This document shows positions 8,077 to 18,064 of a DNA stretch of 64,000 bases, piece by piece. The notes under the pieces are model-generated. The model was not told the DNA's origin and searched no databases. It saw nothing but the letters and a program-made list of their open reading frames with translations. Where the stretch lies: contig NZ_CP019947.1 in the NCBI RefSeq assembly GCF_002025205.1, positions 69,501-133,500 of the forward strand, written 5' to 3'. This DNA comes from Pseudomonas sp. CC6-YY-74. Lineage in GTDB: Bacteria > Pseudomonadota > Gammaproteobacteria > Pseudomonadales > Pseudomonadaceae. The translations under genes were made by a program, and so were the position numbers. Within the stretch, counting starts at the first letter, position 1. Each line of letters starts with the position of its first letter.

Positions 8077-8826
8077 CTAAGCGTCGCGCAGACGCTCGCG
8101 ATACTGACTGGGAGACAACCCGGTGAGGGCCTTGAACTGACGGCTGAAGGCGCTGTGATCGGTGTAGCCGCAGCGCAGGGCGATGTCGGTGATCGGCAGG
8201 TGCGCGGCCAGCAACTGCGAGGCCGCGCCCAGGCGCGCCTTGTGGATCATCTGCCGTGGGGTGAGCTGGAAGATGCGTTTGCAGTGGCGCTCCAGTTGGG
8301 CGACGGACAGGCCGGCGATGGCGGTGAGGTCTTTGAGGCTGATGGGTTGGGCGTAGTGCTGGCGGATATGCGCGTCTACCGCGGCCAGTTGCTGATAGGC
8401 CGGGTGACTAGCTTGCGGGGCCTGCAGGTCGTAGGAGATGCCGGCCATGCCGATGATCATGCCCTGCGGGTCACGCAGGGCCAGCTTATGGGTCAGGCAC
8501 CAACCCGGCTGACGGCCGGGGTACAGGTGCAACTCCAACTGGTCGCTGAGCTGCCCGCTGCCCTCCAGTACCCGACGATCCTGCTCGGTGTAGAGCGGGC
8601 CGAAGCGTGAGGGAAACACCTGCTCGGCGGTCTGGCCCAGCAACTCATGGTGGTTGTTTACCGCGCAGCGCTGGCTCAGGGTTTGGTTGACCAGCACATA
8701 GCGGGCGGCGGTGTCCTTGATGAAGAACACCACGCCGGGCATGGCATCCAGCAGGGGCGTGATCTGTTGCAGGCTGCCCAGCAGCTCGGGCAGATCGCGC
8801 GGGGTGGGCAGCGGCAGGGGCAGCAT
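8077..8826 (-). CDS. AraC-family regulator with PAS-type sensor domain
   Basis: A 249-aa regulator. Residues about 20-135 form a PAS fold (MPGVVFFIKDTAARYVLVNQ; IIGMAGISYDLQ), which may bind a ligand, and residues about 150-248 form the AraC double helix-turn-helix (LKDLTAIAGLSVAQLERH; DIALRCGYTDHSAFSRQFK). An AraC-type activator, LhpR, controls hydroxyproline catabolism in P. aeruginosa and this gene sits in the matching place between the uptake and dehydrogenase genes, so it may be its counterpart. ATG at 8826. It lies 30 bp downstream of the dehydrogenase operon and reads the same way. Confidence 0.88.
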   Translation of the reverse strand: MLPLPLPTPRDLPELLGSLQQITPLLDAMPGVVFFIKDTAARYVLVNQTLSQRCAVNNHHELLGQTAEQVFPSRFGPLYTEQDRRVLEGSGQLSDQLELHLYPGRQPGWCLTHKLALRDPQGMIIGMAGISYDLQAPQASHPAYQQLAAVDAHIRQHYAQPISLKDLTAIAGLSVAQLERHCKRIFQLTPRQMIHKARLGAASQLLAAHLPITDIALRCGYTDHSAFSRQFKALTGLSPSQYRERLRDA

Positions 8827-8856
8827 GCAAGGAATCCAGGCGAGACGGGAAGCCCG

Positions 8857-10176
8857 CTACTCTAAGTCGGTCTGCACGGCGCTGGGAAGCGTCGCGATTT
8901 TGCCTGGAGTGGGGGCCGGCGCCGCGTCGGGTGCGTCGGCCAGGTGCAGCAGGGTCTCACAGCGCACCGGGGAGAACGGCGGGCGCGGCGCCGGGGCCGG
9001 CCAGTCGAACAAGAATTGCGTCGCGCCGCCACAGATCCGCCCCTGGCAGGCGCCCATGCCGCAACGGCTGCGCAATTTGGCGTCGACCCAGTCGTCGCGC
9101 CCGGCGAGTGCGGCATAGGGCACATCCTCGCAGCGGCAGACCAGGGTGTCCGGCGCAGCCAGTTGCTTGAGCCGCGGGTCGAGGACGAAGCTGCGCCCGA
9201 GACGATCGGCGAAGGCTTGCCAATGCTGGCGCTGTGGCCACAGCGCGCGGGCTTTGGCTTGTTCGCCGATGGCGCTGTGACCGGCGATGGCGCCTTCGAT
9301 CAGGGCCAGTTCGCTGCCGCCGAAGCCGGTGCATTCACCCGCCGCGTAGTGATCGCGCAGGCTACAGGCTTGCCATTGATCGACGGCGATGGCCTGTCCG
9401 GCGATGCGGCAGCCCAGGGCCTGGCCCAACTGGGTGTTGGGCAGCAAACCGAAACCACAGGCCAGGCGCTCGCAGGGGATCTCCAGCACTTTACCGTTCT
9501 GCAGCAGGCGCACAGCTTCCAGACGTTCCTCGCCGAGCGCGGCCAGTACATGGCTGTTGCTGCGGTAGCTGGCATCGAACAGCTGCAAGGCCTGCAGCAG
9601 CTTGCTTGGCCAGCGCGGCAACTGCAGGGCGAACCCGGCCAAGGCAGTCGCGGGCGCCTGTTCGGCGATGCGCAGGACTTGTGCGCCGGCCTGTTTGGCG
9701 CTGGCGGCGCTGGCCAGCAACAGCGGGCCGCTGCCGGCGATCACCAGGCGTTCGCCGGCCACCGGCACGCCGCCCTTGATCAGCGCCTGCAGGCCGCCGG
9801 CGCCGGTGACGCCGGGCAGGGTCCAGCCGGGGAAGGGCAGTAGCAGCTCCCGCGCGCCGGTGCAGAGGATCAGCTTGGCGTAGCGTGCGCGCCAGGCGCG
9901 TTCGCCATCTTCCAGGAGCAACTGCTGCGGCCCGGCGATGGCGACCACTCGGGTCGAACTGAACAGCCGAATATTCTCCGCCGCCGCCAGTGCCGCGCGA
10001 TGGCGTTGGGCATTGGCAGGCAGCTGGGCTTGCACGCCGTCGCGCCAGATCTGCCCGCCGGGGAGCGGGTTGTCGTCGATGACGCCAATGCGCAGGCCAC
10101 TGGGGGCGGCAGCCAGGGCCGCGGCCATGCCGGCAGGCCCGGCGCCGATGATCAGCAGGTCGAAATCTTCGTTCAT
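8857..10176 (-). CDS. D-hydroxyproline dehydrogenase-type FAD/NAD-binding subunit (HcnB-like)
   Basis: A 439-aa flavoprotein. LLIIGAGPAGMAAALAA at residues 6-22 is the FAD-binding Rossmann motif, VIAGSGPLLLASAASAKQAG the second dinucleotide-binding motif, and the C-terminus holds four cysteines (VCRCEDVPY ... CGMGACQGRICGG) of a BFD-like [2Fe-2S] domain. This is the layout of HcnB/OoxA-type subunits of amino-acid dehydrogenases. With the ferredoxin-like subunit (10173-10409) and flavoprotein (10406-11527) it forms a heterotrimeric membrane-linked enzyme that oxidises cis-4-hydroxy-D-proline. ATG at 10176 overlaps the preceding stop by 4 bp; the open frame continues upstream only as a shadow. 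Confidence 0.88.
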   Translation of the reverse strand: MNEDFDLLIIGAGPAGMAAALAAAPSGLRIGVIDDNPLPGGQIWRDGVQAQLPANAQRHRAALAAAENIRLFSSTRVVAIAGPQQLLLEDGERAWRARYAKLILCTGARELLLPFPGWTLPGVTGAGGLQALIKGGVPVAGERLVIAGSGPLLLASAASAKQAGAQVLRIAEQAPATALAGFALQLPRWPSKLLQALQLFDASYRSNSHVLAALGEERLEAVRLLQNGKVLEIPCERLACGFGLLPNTQLGQALGCRIAGQAIAVDQWQACSLRDHYAAGECTGFGGSELALIEGAIAGHSAIGEQAKARALWPQRQHWQAFADRLGRSFVLDPRLKQLAAPDTLVCRCEDVPYAALAGRDDWVDAKLRSRCGMGACQGRICGGATQFLFDWPAPAPRPPFSPVRCETLLHLADAPDAAPAPTPGKIATLPSAVQTDLE

Positions 10177-10409
10177 GCGTGGGTCTCCACGCGCATGCCG
10201 GGTTGGCACAAGGTCTGGCAGGCCAGGCGGCGCTGGCCGTCGATGCTGACCCGGCACTCCTGGCAGATGCCCATGCCGCACACCGGGGCACGGCGCTGAC
10301 CGCCGACCGAGGTGCGGCTGCTGCCGTCGCCACCCAGATAGAGTGCGGCGGCTACCGTACTGCCCTCTGCGACACGCAGCGCAAGACCATCGAGGCTGAG
10401 TTCGATCAT
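10173..10409 (-). CDS. (2Fe-2S)-binding small subunit of D-hydroxyproline dehydrogenase (HcnA-like)
   Basis: A 78-aa ferredoxin-like protein. VCGMGICQECRV and the later RLACQTLC supply the cysteines for a plant-type [2Fe-2S] cluster. It passes electrons between the two flavin subunits encoded on each side. Both ends overlap the neighbouring genes by 4 bp (ATGA), a strong sign of coupled translation and a fixed complex. Confidence 0.9.
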   Translation of the reverse strand: MIELSLDGLALRVAEGSTVAAALYLGGDGSSRTSVGGQRRAPVCGMGICQECRVSIDGQRRLACQTLCQPGMRVETHA

Positions 10410-11527
10410 GCACTGTGCTCCAGGGGCCGAGGCGCCGGCAGAAAGCGTCCCGGTAGATAAGGGCTAGGGTCGATGTCCGCGGGTTCCTTGAACAGTTGCG
10501 CGGCGAGAATCTGGGCGCTGCCCGGCGCGGTGGTGACGCCCAGCCCTTCGTGGCCGACCGCCAGCCACAGACCGGGCTGCTGCGGATGCTCGCCGAGCAG
10601 TGGCAGGCCGTCCGGGGTGGCGGCGCGAAAGCCAGTCCAGCTGCGGATGGCATTCAGCTCGGCCAGCCCCGGCAGGTAATCCAGGGCGCGGCGCAGCATG
10701 CGCGCCAGCACCGGGCCCTCGACCTGCGGGTCGAGGCTGTCGAACTGGCGCGAGGAGCCGAGGAAGATCTGCCCGGTCGGCCGTGGCTGCGCATTGAAGG
10801 CCACCGAGGTGCCTGTGCTGGCGTGGGCGCTGGCGGCGTAGCCGAGTTCGACCAGTTGATGCTGGATGCGTCCGGGGTAGCGGTCGGTGATCAGCAGATG
10901 GCCCTTCTTCGGCCGGATCGGCAACTCGGGGCACAGCTCGGTGGCGTGAATGCCGTTGGCCAGCACCACGGCCTCGGCAGTCAGCCAGCGGCCATCGACC
11001 AGGCGCACGCGGTTGCCGTCGACCTCGCTGACCTGCTCCTGGCGTCGGGTGATGCGTGCGCCGCCCTGTTGCAGCAGCCAGTGCGCGGCATTCGGTGCAT
11101 AGAGGATGCTGTCGCCGCTGACTTTCAGCGCGCCGAGCAGACCCTTGCGCAGCATTGGCTCGGCTTGGCGCAGGGCAGCGCCGTCGAGCATCTGGCAGGC
11201 GATGCCCTGGGCGCTGAGGGTTTCCCGCTTGTGTTCGGCGGCCTGCAACTCCTCGCGGTTGGCGGCCAGCCACAGGGTGCCGCAGTTGCGGTAGGCGCAG
11301 CCCGCGTCGAGGCTTGGCGCCCATTGCCGCCACAGTTCGATGGAGTATTGACTGAGCGCCAGTTCCGCCGGGTTGTCATCCATCGCCACCAGATGGCCCA
11401 TGCCCACCGCCGTGGCGCCACCGCGCTGGCTGTCCAGCACCAGCACGTCGAGGCCGCGGCGGGCGAACTCATGGGCGCAGGCGCTGCCGACTATGCCGGC
11501 ACCGACGACGATGATGTCGGCATTCAT
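10406..11527 (-). CDS. D-hydroxyproline dehydrogenase-type FAD oxidoreductase subunit (HcnC/DadA-like)
   Basis: A 373-aa DAO-family flavoprotein. [20 protein letters not shown] at the N-terminus binds FAD, and the C-terminal [20 protein letters not shown] is the typical closing flavin motif. It is the catalytic subunit that takes electrons from a D-imino acid, here by context cis-4-hydroxy-D-proline, giving 1-pyrroline-4-hydroxy-2-carboxylate. ATG at 11527 overlaps the epimerase stop codon by 4 bp. Confidence 0.88.
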   Translation of the reverse strand: MNADIIVVGAGIVGSACAHEFARRGLDVLVLDSQRGGATAVGMGHLVAMDDNPAELALSQYSIELWRQWAPSLDAGCAYRNCGTLWLAANREELQAAEHKRETLSAQGIACQMLDGAALRQAEPMLRKGLLGALKVSGDSILYAPNAAHWLLQQGGARITRRQEQVSEVDGNRVRLVDGRWLTAEAVVLANGIHATELCPELPIRPKKGHLLITDRYPGRIQHQLVELGYAASAHASTGTSVAFNAQPRPTGQIFLGSSRQFDSLDPQVEGPVLARMLRRALDYLPGLAELNAIRSWTGFRAATPDGLPLLGEHPQQPGLWLAVGHEGLGVTTAPGSAQILAAQLFKEPADIDPSPYLPGRFLPAPRPLEHSA

Positions 11528-12606
11528 GGACGAATGCCCCAGGCAAAGGGATCGTCGTCCTCCAGCAGCAGGGTGGCCTCGGCGCTGAGGTGGGCGCGAC
11601 CGCGAATGGTCGGAACGATGCGCCCGTCTGCCTGCCACTCGTAACTGGCCTCGAACTGGCTGCCGATCACGCTGGCCTGGCGCCACAACTGACCGGGCTG
11701 CAGTTTGTCGTCGGCGGCCAGGCAGGCCAGCTTGGCGCTGGTGCCGGTGCCGCAGGGCGAGCGGTCGTAGGCCTTGCCCGGACACAGCACGAAGTTGCGG
11801 CTGTCGGCTCGCAGCGAAGCTGCTGCGGGCTTCGCGCATGATGCTGCGTTAAGAGCAGGCTCAAAATGCTCATTTACGCCTTGTAAACTGCGCTTTTTCG
11901 CCTGCTCTTGCCTTGCCTCCTCTTCGCTCGCGACGCTTGGCTGCGAGCCGATCGGCGTTTCGGGATCGGCAAATAGCTCGATGTGGTCGATCTCGCCGCC
12001 ATCCTCGCCGCGGATGGCCTGTTGCCCCAGCGCCTGGCGCACTGCCCAGCAATAGGCGGTCAGCGTTTCGAGGTTGTCACCGGCGATGCGCTGGCCGTGT
12101 TCGCCGATCAGGAAGAACCAGTTGCCGCCCCAGGCGATGTCGCCGCTGACCGTTCCCAGGCCGGGCACCTGTAGGCTGACCGCCTGACGGTAGCGGTAGG
12201 CGGGCACGTTGCGCACGCTGACCGAACGATCCTCATGCAGGGTCGCCTCGACCGTGCCGACCGGGGTTTCGATGCGGTGCAGGCCGGGCTGGATGCGCCC
12301 GAGGTGAGCGAGGGAAATTATCAGGCCGATGGTGCCGTGGCCGCACATGCCCAGATAGCCGCTGTTGTTGAAGAAGATCACCCCGGCACTGGCGCTGGGG
12401 TCCACTGGCGCGCACAGCAGCGCGCCGACCAGTACGTCGCTGCCGCGCGGTTCGAGCATGCTGGCGGCGCGCCAGTCGTCGAAGCGTTCGGCCAGTAGCT
12501 GGCGGCGCTCGCTCATGCTGCCGTGGCCCAGGTGCGGAAAACCGTCGAGCACCAGGCGGGTCGGTTCACCGCCGGTGTGTGAGTCGATGACGCGGATGCG
12601 TTTCAT
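11524..12606 (-). CDS. lhpA: 4-hydroxyproline 2-epimerase carrying a 49-residue in-frame repeat insertion
   Basis: A 360-aa proline-racemase-family enzyme that converts trans-4-hydroxy-L-proline to cis-4-hydroxy-D-proline, first step of the pathway. Both catalytic cysteines are present (Cys88 in GMCGHG, Cys285 in DRSPCGTG). Usual length is about 310 aa, with the second cysteine near 236. Residues 219-268 are encoded by palindromic element copy B, contain no stop, and account for the extra length; the family sequence resumes at [13 protein letters not shown]. The inserted stretch is Ala/Glu/Lys-rich and sits just before the second catalytic loop, so activity could be kept or lost. ATG at 12606 is used although its ribosome site is weak. 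First gene of the dehydrogenase operon. Confidence 0.88.
   Translation of the reverse strand: MKRIRVIDSHTGGEPTRLVLDGFPHLGHGSMSERRQLLAERFDDWRAASMLEPRGSDVLVGALLCAPVDPSASAGVIFFNNSGYLGMCGHGTIGLIISLAHLGRIQPGLHRIETPVGTVEATLHEDRSVSVRNVPAYRYRQAVSLQVPGLGTVSGDIAWGGNWFFLIGEHGQRIAGDNLETLTAYCWAVRQALGQQAIRGEDGGEIDHIELFADPETPIGSQPSVASEEEARQEQAKKRSLQGVNEHFEPALNAASCAKPAAASLRADSRNFVLCPGKAYDRSPCGTGTSAKLACLAADDKLQPGQLWRQASVIGSQFEASYEWQADGRIVPTIRGRAHLSAEATLLLEDDDPFAWGIRP
11804..11951. repeat. 148-bp palindromic element, copy B, inside the epimerase gene
   Basis: Ends are a perfect 11-bp inverted repeat (TCGGCTCGCAG at 11804-11814, complement at 11941-11951). The inner 10-bp stem is AAGAGCAGGC at 11851-11860 with its complement at 11900-11909. 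The 39-base centre (11861-11899) matches copy A except in the five-base tip. Stem arms have no resemblance to those of copy A but still pair fully. Net gain to the host gene is about 147 bp, keeping the frame. Confidence 0.85.
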
Positions 12607-12879
12607 GGATGCCAACACCTGCACAGGAATAGTCAGTACAAGACTGGCCGCTCAGGCTGCCTGCGGCTTGATGGGTTTCATGGTGGCAGATGACGATATC
12701 GGCACAGCGCCAGGCGAGAAAGCCGAGCGATGTAAGCGCCGGCAAGCGATCCTCTGCTCCCGAGATTCCAGCACTGCGGCTAAGTGGGGTGAGGTCATGC
12801 GAGAGCTCTTTGCAACGCCTCGCTGGCGCAGCTGGCTATAGATCGGGACGATCGGCGCGATGCACAGCCGATGGCTCAG
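12607..12879. other. Intergenic region upstream of the epimerase operon
   Basis: Should contain the promoter of the minus-strand epimerase/dehydrogenase operon. No copy of the GntR palindrome is seen here, so this operon may instead answer to the AraC-type regulator. No convincing gene is present. Confidence 0.4.
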
Positions 12880-13062
12880 GACGGCCTCGAGGCCGTCGCC
12901 AAGGTCATCAGGCCGGTGCAGGATCAATTCTATGGTGATCGCACGGGCACGCGGCAAGACCCCTTCGGGCCTATCTGGCTTATCGCCACCCACAACCAAG
13001 ACCTTTCAGTGGCGGCGCTCGGCAGACGCGCCGAGGCGCTGGTCAAACCGGGGGATGGCTGA
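12880..13062 (+). pseudogene. C-terminal remnant of a VOC-family (PhnB-like) protein
   Basis: The plus-strand reading ends in AKVIRPVQDQFYGDRTG, DPFGPIWLIATHNQDLS and GRRAEALVKPGDG, followed by a stop at 13060-13062. This is the C-terminal part of PhnB-like vicinal-oxygen-chelate proteins, whose usual length is about 140-160 aa. The N-terminal two thirds are missing and no proper start precedes it, so it is a decayed gene end. Confidence 0.65.
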
Positions 13063-13080
13063 CCGCAGATTCGCCGTATC

Positions 13081-13761
13081 TCAGTTCGGCGTCAGGCGAT
13101 TGGGCAGGTGCTCATAGAGGGTGCGGCAGACGCCGATGATGTGTTGCTCGATCAATTCGGCGGCCTTGTCGGCATCGCCCGCACGGCAGGCCGCGAGGAT
13201 CTCACGGTGCTCGTGGTCGGCGCGGTCCTTGCCTGCGGACAGGCTCATCTGCATGCGCAGGTAGCGTTCCACCTTGTCGTGGATGGAGCGAATCAGGTTG
13301 AGCAGGAAGGGCCGCTGCGCCGGTTCGTAGAGGCAGGCGTGCAGTGCCCAGTTCAGCTCGGCCCAACGGCCGATGTCGGTCTCGCCGATGAACTCCTCGC
13401 AGATGCGTTCGGCGCGGACGAAGGTCGCCGCGGTCATGTTCGGCACGGCCAGGCGAATCGCCTGGACTTCCAGCAGCACCCGCACCTCGAAGATCTGCGC
13501 CAGTTCCGGCTCGGAGATCTTGGTCACCACCGCGCCCTTGTTGCGCTGGAATTGCACCAGCCCTTCGGCCTCCAAGCGCTTGAGTGCTTCGCGCACCGGA
13601 ATCTTGCTGACATTGAAGATGCGCGCGATGTCGTCCTGGCGGACCGGCTCATTCTCGGCGAAATGGCCGCCGATGATCGCGTCGCGTAGGTGCTTGGTGA
13701 TGACTTCCGAGGCGGTCGGGGTGACGCCGAGGTTGGGGGCGGTGAAGGTGGGCAATGGCAA
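13081..13761 (-). CDS. GntR-family (FCD) transcriptional regulator
   Basis: A 226-aa regulator. The N-terminal winged helix (residues about 15-80: DDIARIFNVSKIPVREALKR) is of the GntR type, and the remaining helical part with metal-ligand-like histidines (WALHACLYE, HEREILAACRAGD) is an FCD effector domain. It likely represses the hydroxyproline genes and itself: a near-copy of the operator lies 36 bp upstream (13797-13806). No ATG is available: an in-frame stop lies just upstream, so the start is TTG at 13761, TTG at 13755 or a later GTG; the exact start is uncertain. Confidence 0.88.
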   Translation of the reverse strand: MPLPTFTAPNLGVTPTASEVITKHLRDAIIGGHFAENEPVRQDDIARIFNVSKIPVREALKRLEAEGLVQFQRNKGAVVTKISEPELAQIFEVRVLLEVQAIRLAVPNMTAATFVRAERICEEFIGETDIGRWAELNWALHACLYEPAQRPFLLNLIRSIHDKVERYLRMQMSLSAGKDRADHEHREILAACRAGDADKAAELIEQHIIGVCRTLYEHLPNRLTPN

Positions 13762-13796
13762 GGGAGTGGCCCCCGGTTAGTTAGTGTTGGTGAATA

Positions 13797-13806
13797 TTGT
13801 ATACGA
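13797..13806. promoter_or_regulatory. Putative GntR operator O3 (autoregulation)
   Basis: TTGTATACGA, one base different from the perfect palindrome at O1 and O2, upstream of the gntR gene. It suggests negative autoregulation and links regulator and targets. Confidence 0.6.
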
Positions 13807-13973
13807 TGAGTCGGGCGAACCGTGCCTGCTTACGCGTAGCCCGTTCGCCGCGGCATGCATCAGTGAGTCTGCTCAGCTATTGCTCCTCTGCTTGATCGGT
13901 TGATGCGTTGAGCCACTGGGTTCGCCAGAGGTACACTGCCGGCCCCGTGTGGTCAGCCGAGTTGGAGTGAACA

Positions 13974-14261
13974 ATGCGTAAAGACAAGAAACAGGTGATT
14001 GGCGAAGAGATTGGTGATGAGCCGATCAAGCTGTTCCTCGCCGTGGAGCCGGCTGACGCCACGCCGCCGTCGTTGCATAAACTGATCAAGGCCTATCGCG
14101 GCCTGCGCGTCGACGATTTCACGCGGTTCGTCGGCTTCTTCGTCGAAGCCGGTTACGACCTCGAGGCCAAGGATGCCCAGGGTCGCGACTTCATCGCCCT
14201 GGTCCAGGAACAGCGCTTTGCCGAACCCTATATCGAGGTGATCAAGGCCGCGCGCGGTTGA
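13974..14261 (+). CDS. PA4642-family conserved hypothetical protein
   Basis: A 95-aa acidic cytoplasmic protein starting MRKDKKQVIGEEIGDEP, recognised as the PA4642 family of small Pseudomonas proteins. No catalytic motif is visible; the second half (FTRFVGFFVEAGYDLEAKD) resembles an ankyrin-like helix pair, but this is only an impression. It stands alone, with an intrinsic terminator 14 bp after its stop. Function unknown. Confidence 0.8.
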   Translation: MRKDKKQVIGEEIGDEPIKLFLAVEPADATPPSLHKLIKAYRGLRVDDFTRFVGFFVEAGYDLEAKDAQGRDFIALVQEQRFAEPYIEVIKAARG

Positions 14262-14274
14262 TCATCTTGGTCGC

Positions 14275-14303
14275 AAAAAGCCCGCTCGTTCGCGGGCTTT
14301 TTT
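14275..14303 (+). terminator. Intrinsic terminator
   Basis: GC-rich stem AAAAAGCCCGC / GCGGGCTTTTT with a six-base loop and a T-run, directly after the PA4642-family gene. Confidence 0.9.
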
Positions 14304-14485
14304 GTGGCTATGTCCCTGTACGTGTTGCAAGAGACACAGGGCGTTTGTGAGAGCGGATTTATCCGCGAAAACCGTCGCTACAGCAACAAAACTTCGCGGC
14401 TAAAGCGGGGTGCCGCCCAGCCGCTCCCACGAGACTGCGGCTAGCTCAACATCTAACGGGGATATAGCCTTTTGGGGAATGGGGA

Positions 14486-15817
14486 CTACAACACCCCGGC
14501 CTTCTTCCAGGCCAGATAGCGGCTGACCAGCTGCGGGCCCAGTTCGCTGGGCCGGGCGTCGAGTACCGGCACGTTGTGCGCGGCCAGACGCTCGTGCAGG
14601 CCGGCGCGGTCGTTGAGGTAGTCGACCGTGCCGCAGTAGCTCAAGGCTGTTGCCAGATCCTCGACCGGTGTGTGGCGCAGGCTGTCGAGCACCTCTTCGC
14701 GCAGGCTGGCGATCAGTACGCGGTGCTGGCGGCCGATGCGTTTGACTGCAGCGAGCAACTCCTGATCGTCTTCGTCGCGCAGGTTGGTGACCAGCACCAC
14801 CAGGGCGCGGCGCCGCTGGCGGGCGAGCAGGGCGTCGGCCGCAGCGGCGAAGTCGGCCGGCTGCAGGGTGCTGCGCAGGTCGTACACGGCATTCAGCAGT
14901 ACATTGAGTTGCGCCGGTCCTTTGACTGGCGCGAGGAAGCGCTGCTGTTCCCCGGCAAAGGTTGCCAGGCCCACCGCATCGCCCTGGCGCAGCGCCACAT
15001 AACTGAGCAACAGGCAGGCATTGAGGGCGTGGTCGAAGTGCGCCAGTTCGCCATCCTGGCTGCGCATACGGCGGCCGCAGTCGAGCAGGAAGATGATCTG
15101 TTGGCCGCGCTCGTCCTGGAACTCCCGGGCGATCGGCGTGCGCTTGCGGGCGGTGGCTTTCCAGTCGATCTGGCGCAGGCTGTCACCGTCGCGGAAGTCG
15201 CGTAACTGGTGAAATTCCAGGCCGAGGCCGCGACGCGGACGCTGGCGCACGCCAAGCTGGCTGAGCCAGTCGTCGACCGCCATCAGTTGCGCGCCATGCA
15301 GGCGGGCGAAGTCCGGGTAGACCCGGGTTTCTCCGGGCAACGGCAGATAGCGGCGAGCCTGCCACAGGCGCAGCGGGCTGGGCAGGCTGACTTCACATTG
15401 GTCGAAATGGAAGTGCCCGCGGAGCAGCGGCCGCACGCGGTAGGCGAATTGGGTCTGTTCGCCCGGGTGCAGATCGATGCGTTGCGGCAGGTGCTCGAAC
15501 GCCATGCCGTCGGCCACATGGTCGAACACCTCCAGCGCCACGGGCTGGGCATAGGCGTGGTGCAGGGTCAGCTGCACCTCGCTCCAGCGGCCCAGCGGCA
15601 GATTGCCTGGCAGCTGGCGCTCGAGGCGTGGCGAGGGCAATTTGCCCAAGCGCAGGGCATCGACCAGCGCCGCGCCAGTTAGCGCCAGCAGCAGTCCCCA
15701 CCAGAGCGCCTGCAGGCTTTGCGGCACCTCGACTGCCAGGGCCTGCAAGGCGCCGAGCACAATGGCCAGGCCGAGCAGGACGCCGAGCAGAATCAGCAAC
15801 GCGCGCGCGGGCTTCAT
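14486..15817 (-). CDS. DUF58 domain protein (vWA-like partner of MoxR)
   Basis: A 443-aa protein. Two N-terminal hydrophobic segments (about residues 5-30 and 36-55) anchor it; the DUF58 core contains FRDGDSLRQIDWKATAR (residues about 209-225), followed by a von Willebrand A-like segment (IIFLLDCGRRM). DUF58 proteins work with MoxR AAA+ ATPases, probably in cofactor insertion or assembly of cell-envelope proteins. Last gene of a six-gene operon, 25 bp after the moxR gene. Confidence 0.9.
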   Translation of the reverse strand: MKPARALLILLGVLLGLAIVLGALQALAVEVPQSLQALWWGLLLALTGAALVDALRLGKLPSPRLERQLPGNLPLGRWSEVQLTLHHAYAQPVALEVFDHVADGMAFEHLPQRIDLHPGEQTQFAYRVRPLLRGHFHFDQCEVSLPSPLRLWQARRYLPLPGETRVYPDFARLHGAQLMAVDDWLSQLGVRQRPRRGLGLEFHQLRDFRDGDSLRQIDWKATARKRTPIAREFQDERGQQIIFLLDCGRRMRSQDGELAHFDHALNACLLLSYVALRQGDAVGLATFAGEQQRFLAPVKGPAQLNVLLNAVYDLRSTLQPADFAAAADALLARQRRRALVVLVTNLRDEDDQELLAAVKRIGRQHRVLIASLREEVLDSLRHTPVEDLATALSYCGTVDYLNDRAGLHERLAAHNVPVLDARPSELGPQLVSRYLAWKKAGVL

Positions 15818-15842
15818 GCGCTAGCACCCTGGGTCGAGCGGT

Positions 15843-16870
<1,028 letters not shown>

Positions 16871-16874
<4 letters not shown>

Positions 16875-18064
16875 AGGGCATTCCTGAGTGTTTGCAGGTG
16901 GGCGACCTGGCGGGTGAATTCGACGGCGGGCAGGCGCTGCTTGGGTAGCGGCCGCATGGCTTGGCTGATGGCGCGGCTGGGCAAGCGGGTCAGGCGCCCC
17001 AGCACCTGCCATTGTTCGGTCACGCCGAGGCGTTCGAAACCAGGATGACGGCGACGCGCACGGCGCTGGATGTCCTGCTGCAAACCCTGCAGCAGGCTGT
17101 GTTGGCCGCAACGGCGGAGAAGGAAATCGGCACTGCCGCGCAGGTGTTCCTGCAATTGCCGGCGATTCGGGCTGGCCGGCGCTTGCAGCGGGCCCTCACG
17201 CATACCGACGCGCCACAGGCCGAGGCCGACCAGCAGGGCCAGGGCCAGCAAGGCCTGGGGGAAGTAGCGCAACAGCAGGCTGAACAGGTTGTCGCGATCG
17301 GCGTGGTAGAGCAGGGTCACGGCGCTGTCCTGACTCAGGTACCAGAGCAGCCAGGCATTGTCGTAATCGGCGATCCTGTCGTTCTGCCAGATCCAGCTGT
17401 CGCTCAGCACGCTGATCAGACCGTCGCCATGATAGAGCTGAACCAGGTGGGTCGCCGCAGCGCTGTTGGCCCAGGCATGCGCGCGATTCTGCGCATCGTA
17501 GAGATGAAAGCCGGTATCGAAACTGAAGTAGGCCGGCGCTTGCTCGTTTTCCAGGTAAAGCTGGGTCAGCTCGGGGTAGGCCTTGGCCGTGGCATCGTCT
17601 GCCGCTGGCGTGGGTTCCTCGATCCCGCCCTCAGGCTCGTCGATATCGTCGCTCTGGTACTGCTGCAGGCCCAGGCTATCGAGCAGCAGGTCACCGCTTT
17701 TGCCCTCATCCTCATCCCACAGGCGTTCGGCAACGAACACCAGGTGCCCACCCTTGGCCGCCCAGGCCCGCAGGCGTGCGACCTGGCGTGGGCGCATGCG
17801 TTGGCGATCGCCCAGCAGCAACAGGGTCTGCCCGGCGCTGGGCAATGTCGATAGCACCTGCAGGTCATCGACGCGCTGCACCCGCAGGCCCTGTTGGCGC
17901 AGAAAGTGCTCGGCGGCCAGGTACGGGTTGGCCTGCGCTTCGGGTGCCGGGCCGTGCTCGACGGTTTCTTGATAGGGTTGGGCGCGGCTCAGCAGATAGA
18001 GACCGAGCAGGCCCAGGGCAAGCACAAGCGCGCTGCCGAGGATGAGCTGGTGGCGTCTGCTCAT
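16871..18064 (-). CDS. DUF4350 domain-containing membrane protein
   Basis: A 397-aa protein with an N-terminal membrane segment (LILGSALVLALGLLGLYLL), a periplasmic-type DUF4350 domain resembling a GATase1-like fold (TLLLLGDRQRM; LRAWAAKGGHLVFVAE), a second membrane segment near residues 265-285, and a basic cytoplasmic tail. Function unknown; part of the MoxR operon, with 4-bp overlaps at both ends. Confidence 0.85.

Noticed and set aside
12652..12999. Minus-strand frame of 115 codons upstream of the epimerase
   Set aside because: It is antisense to the VOC remnant and has no protein-like composition.
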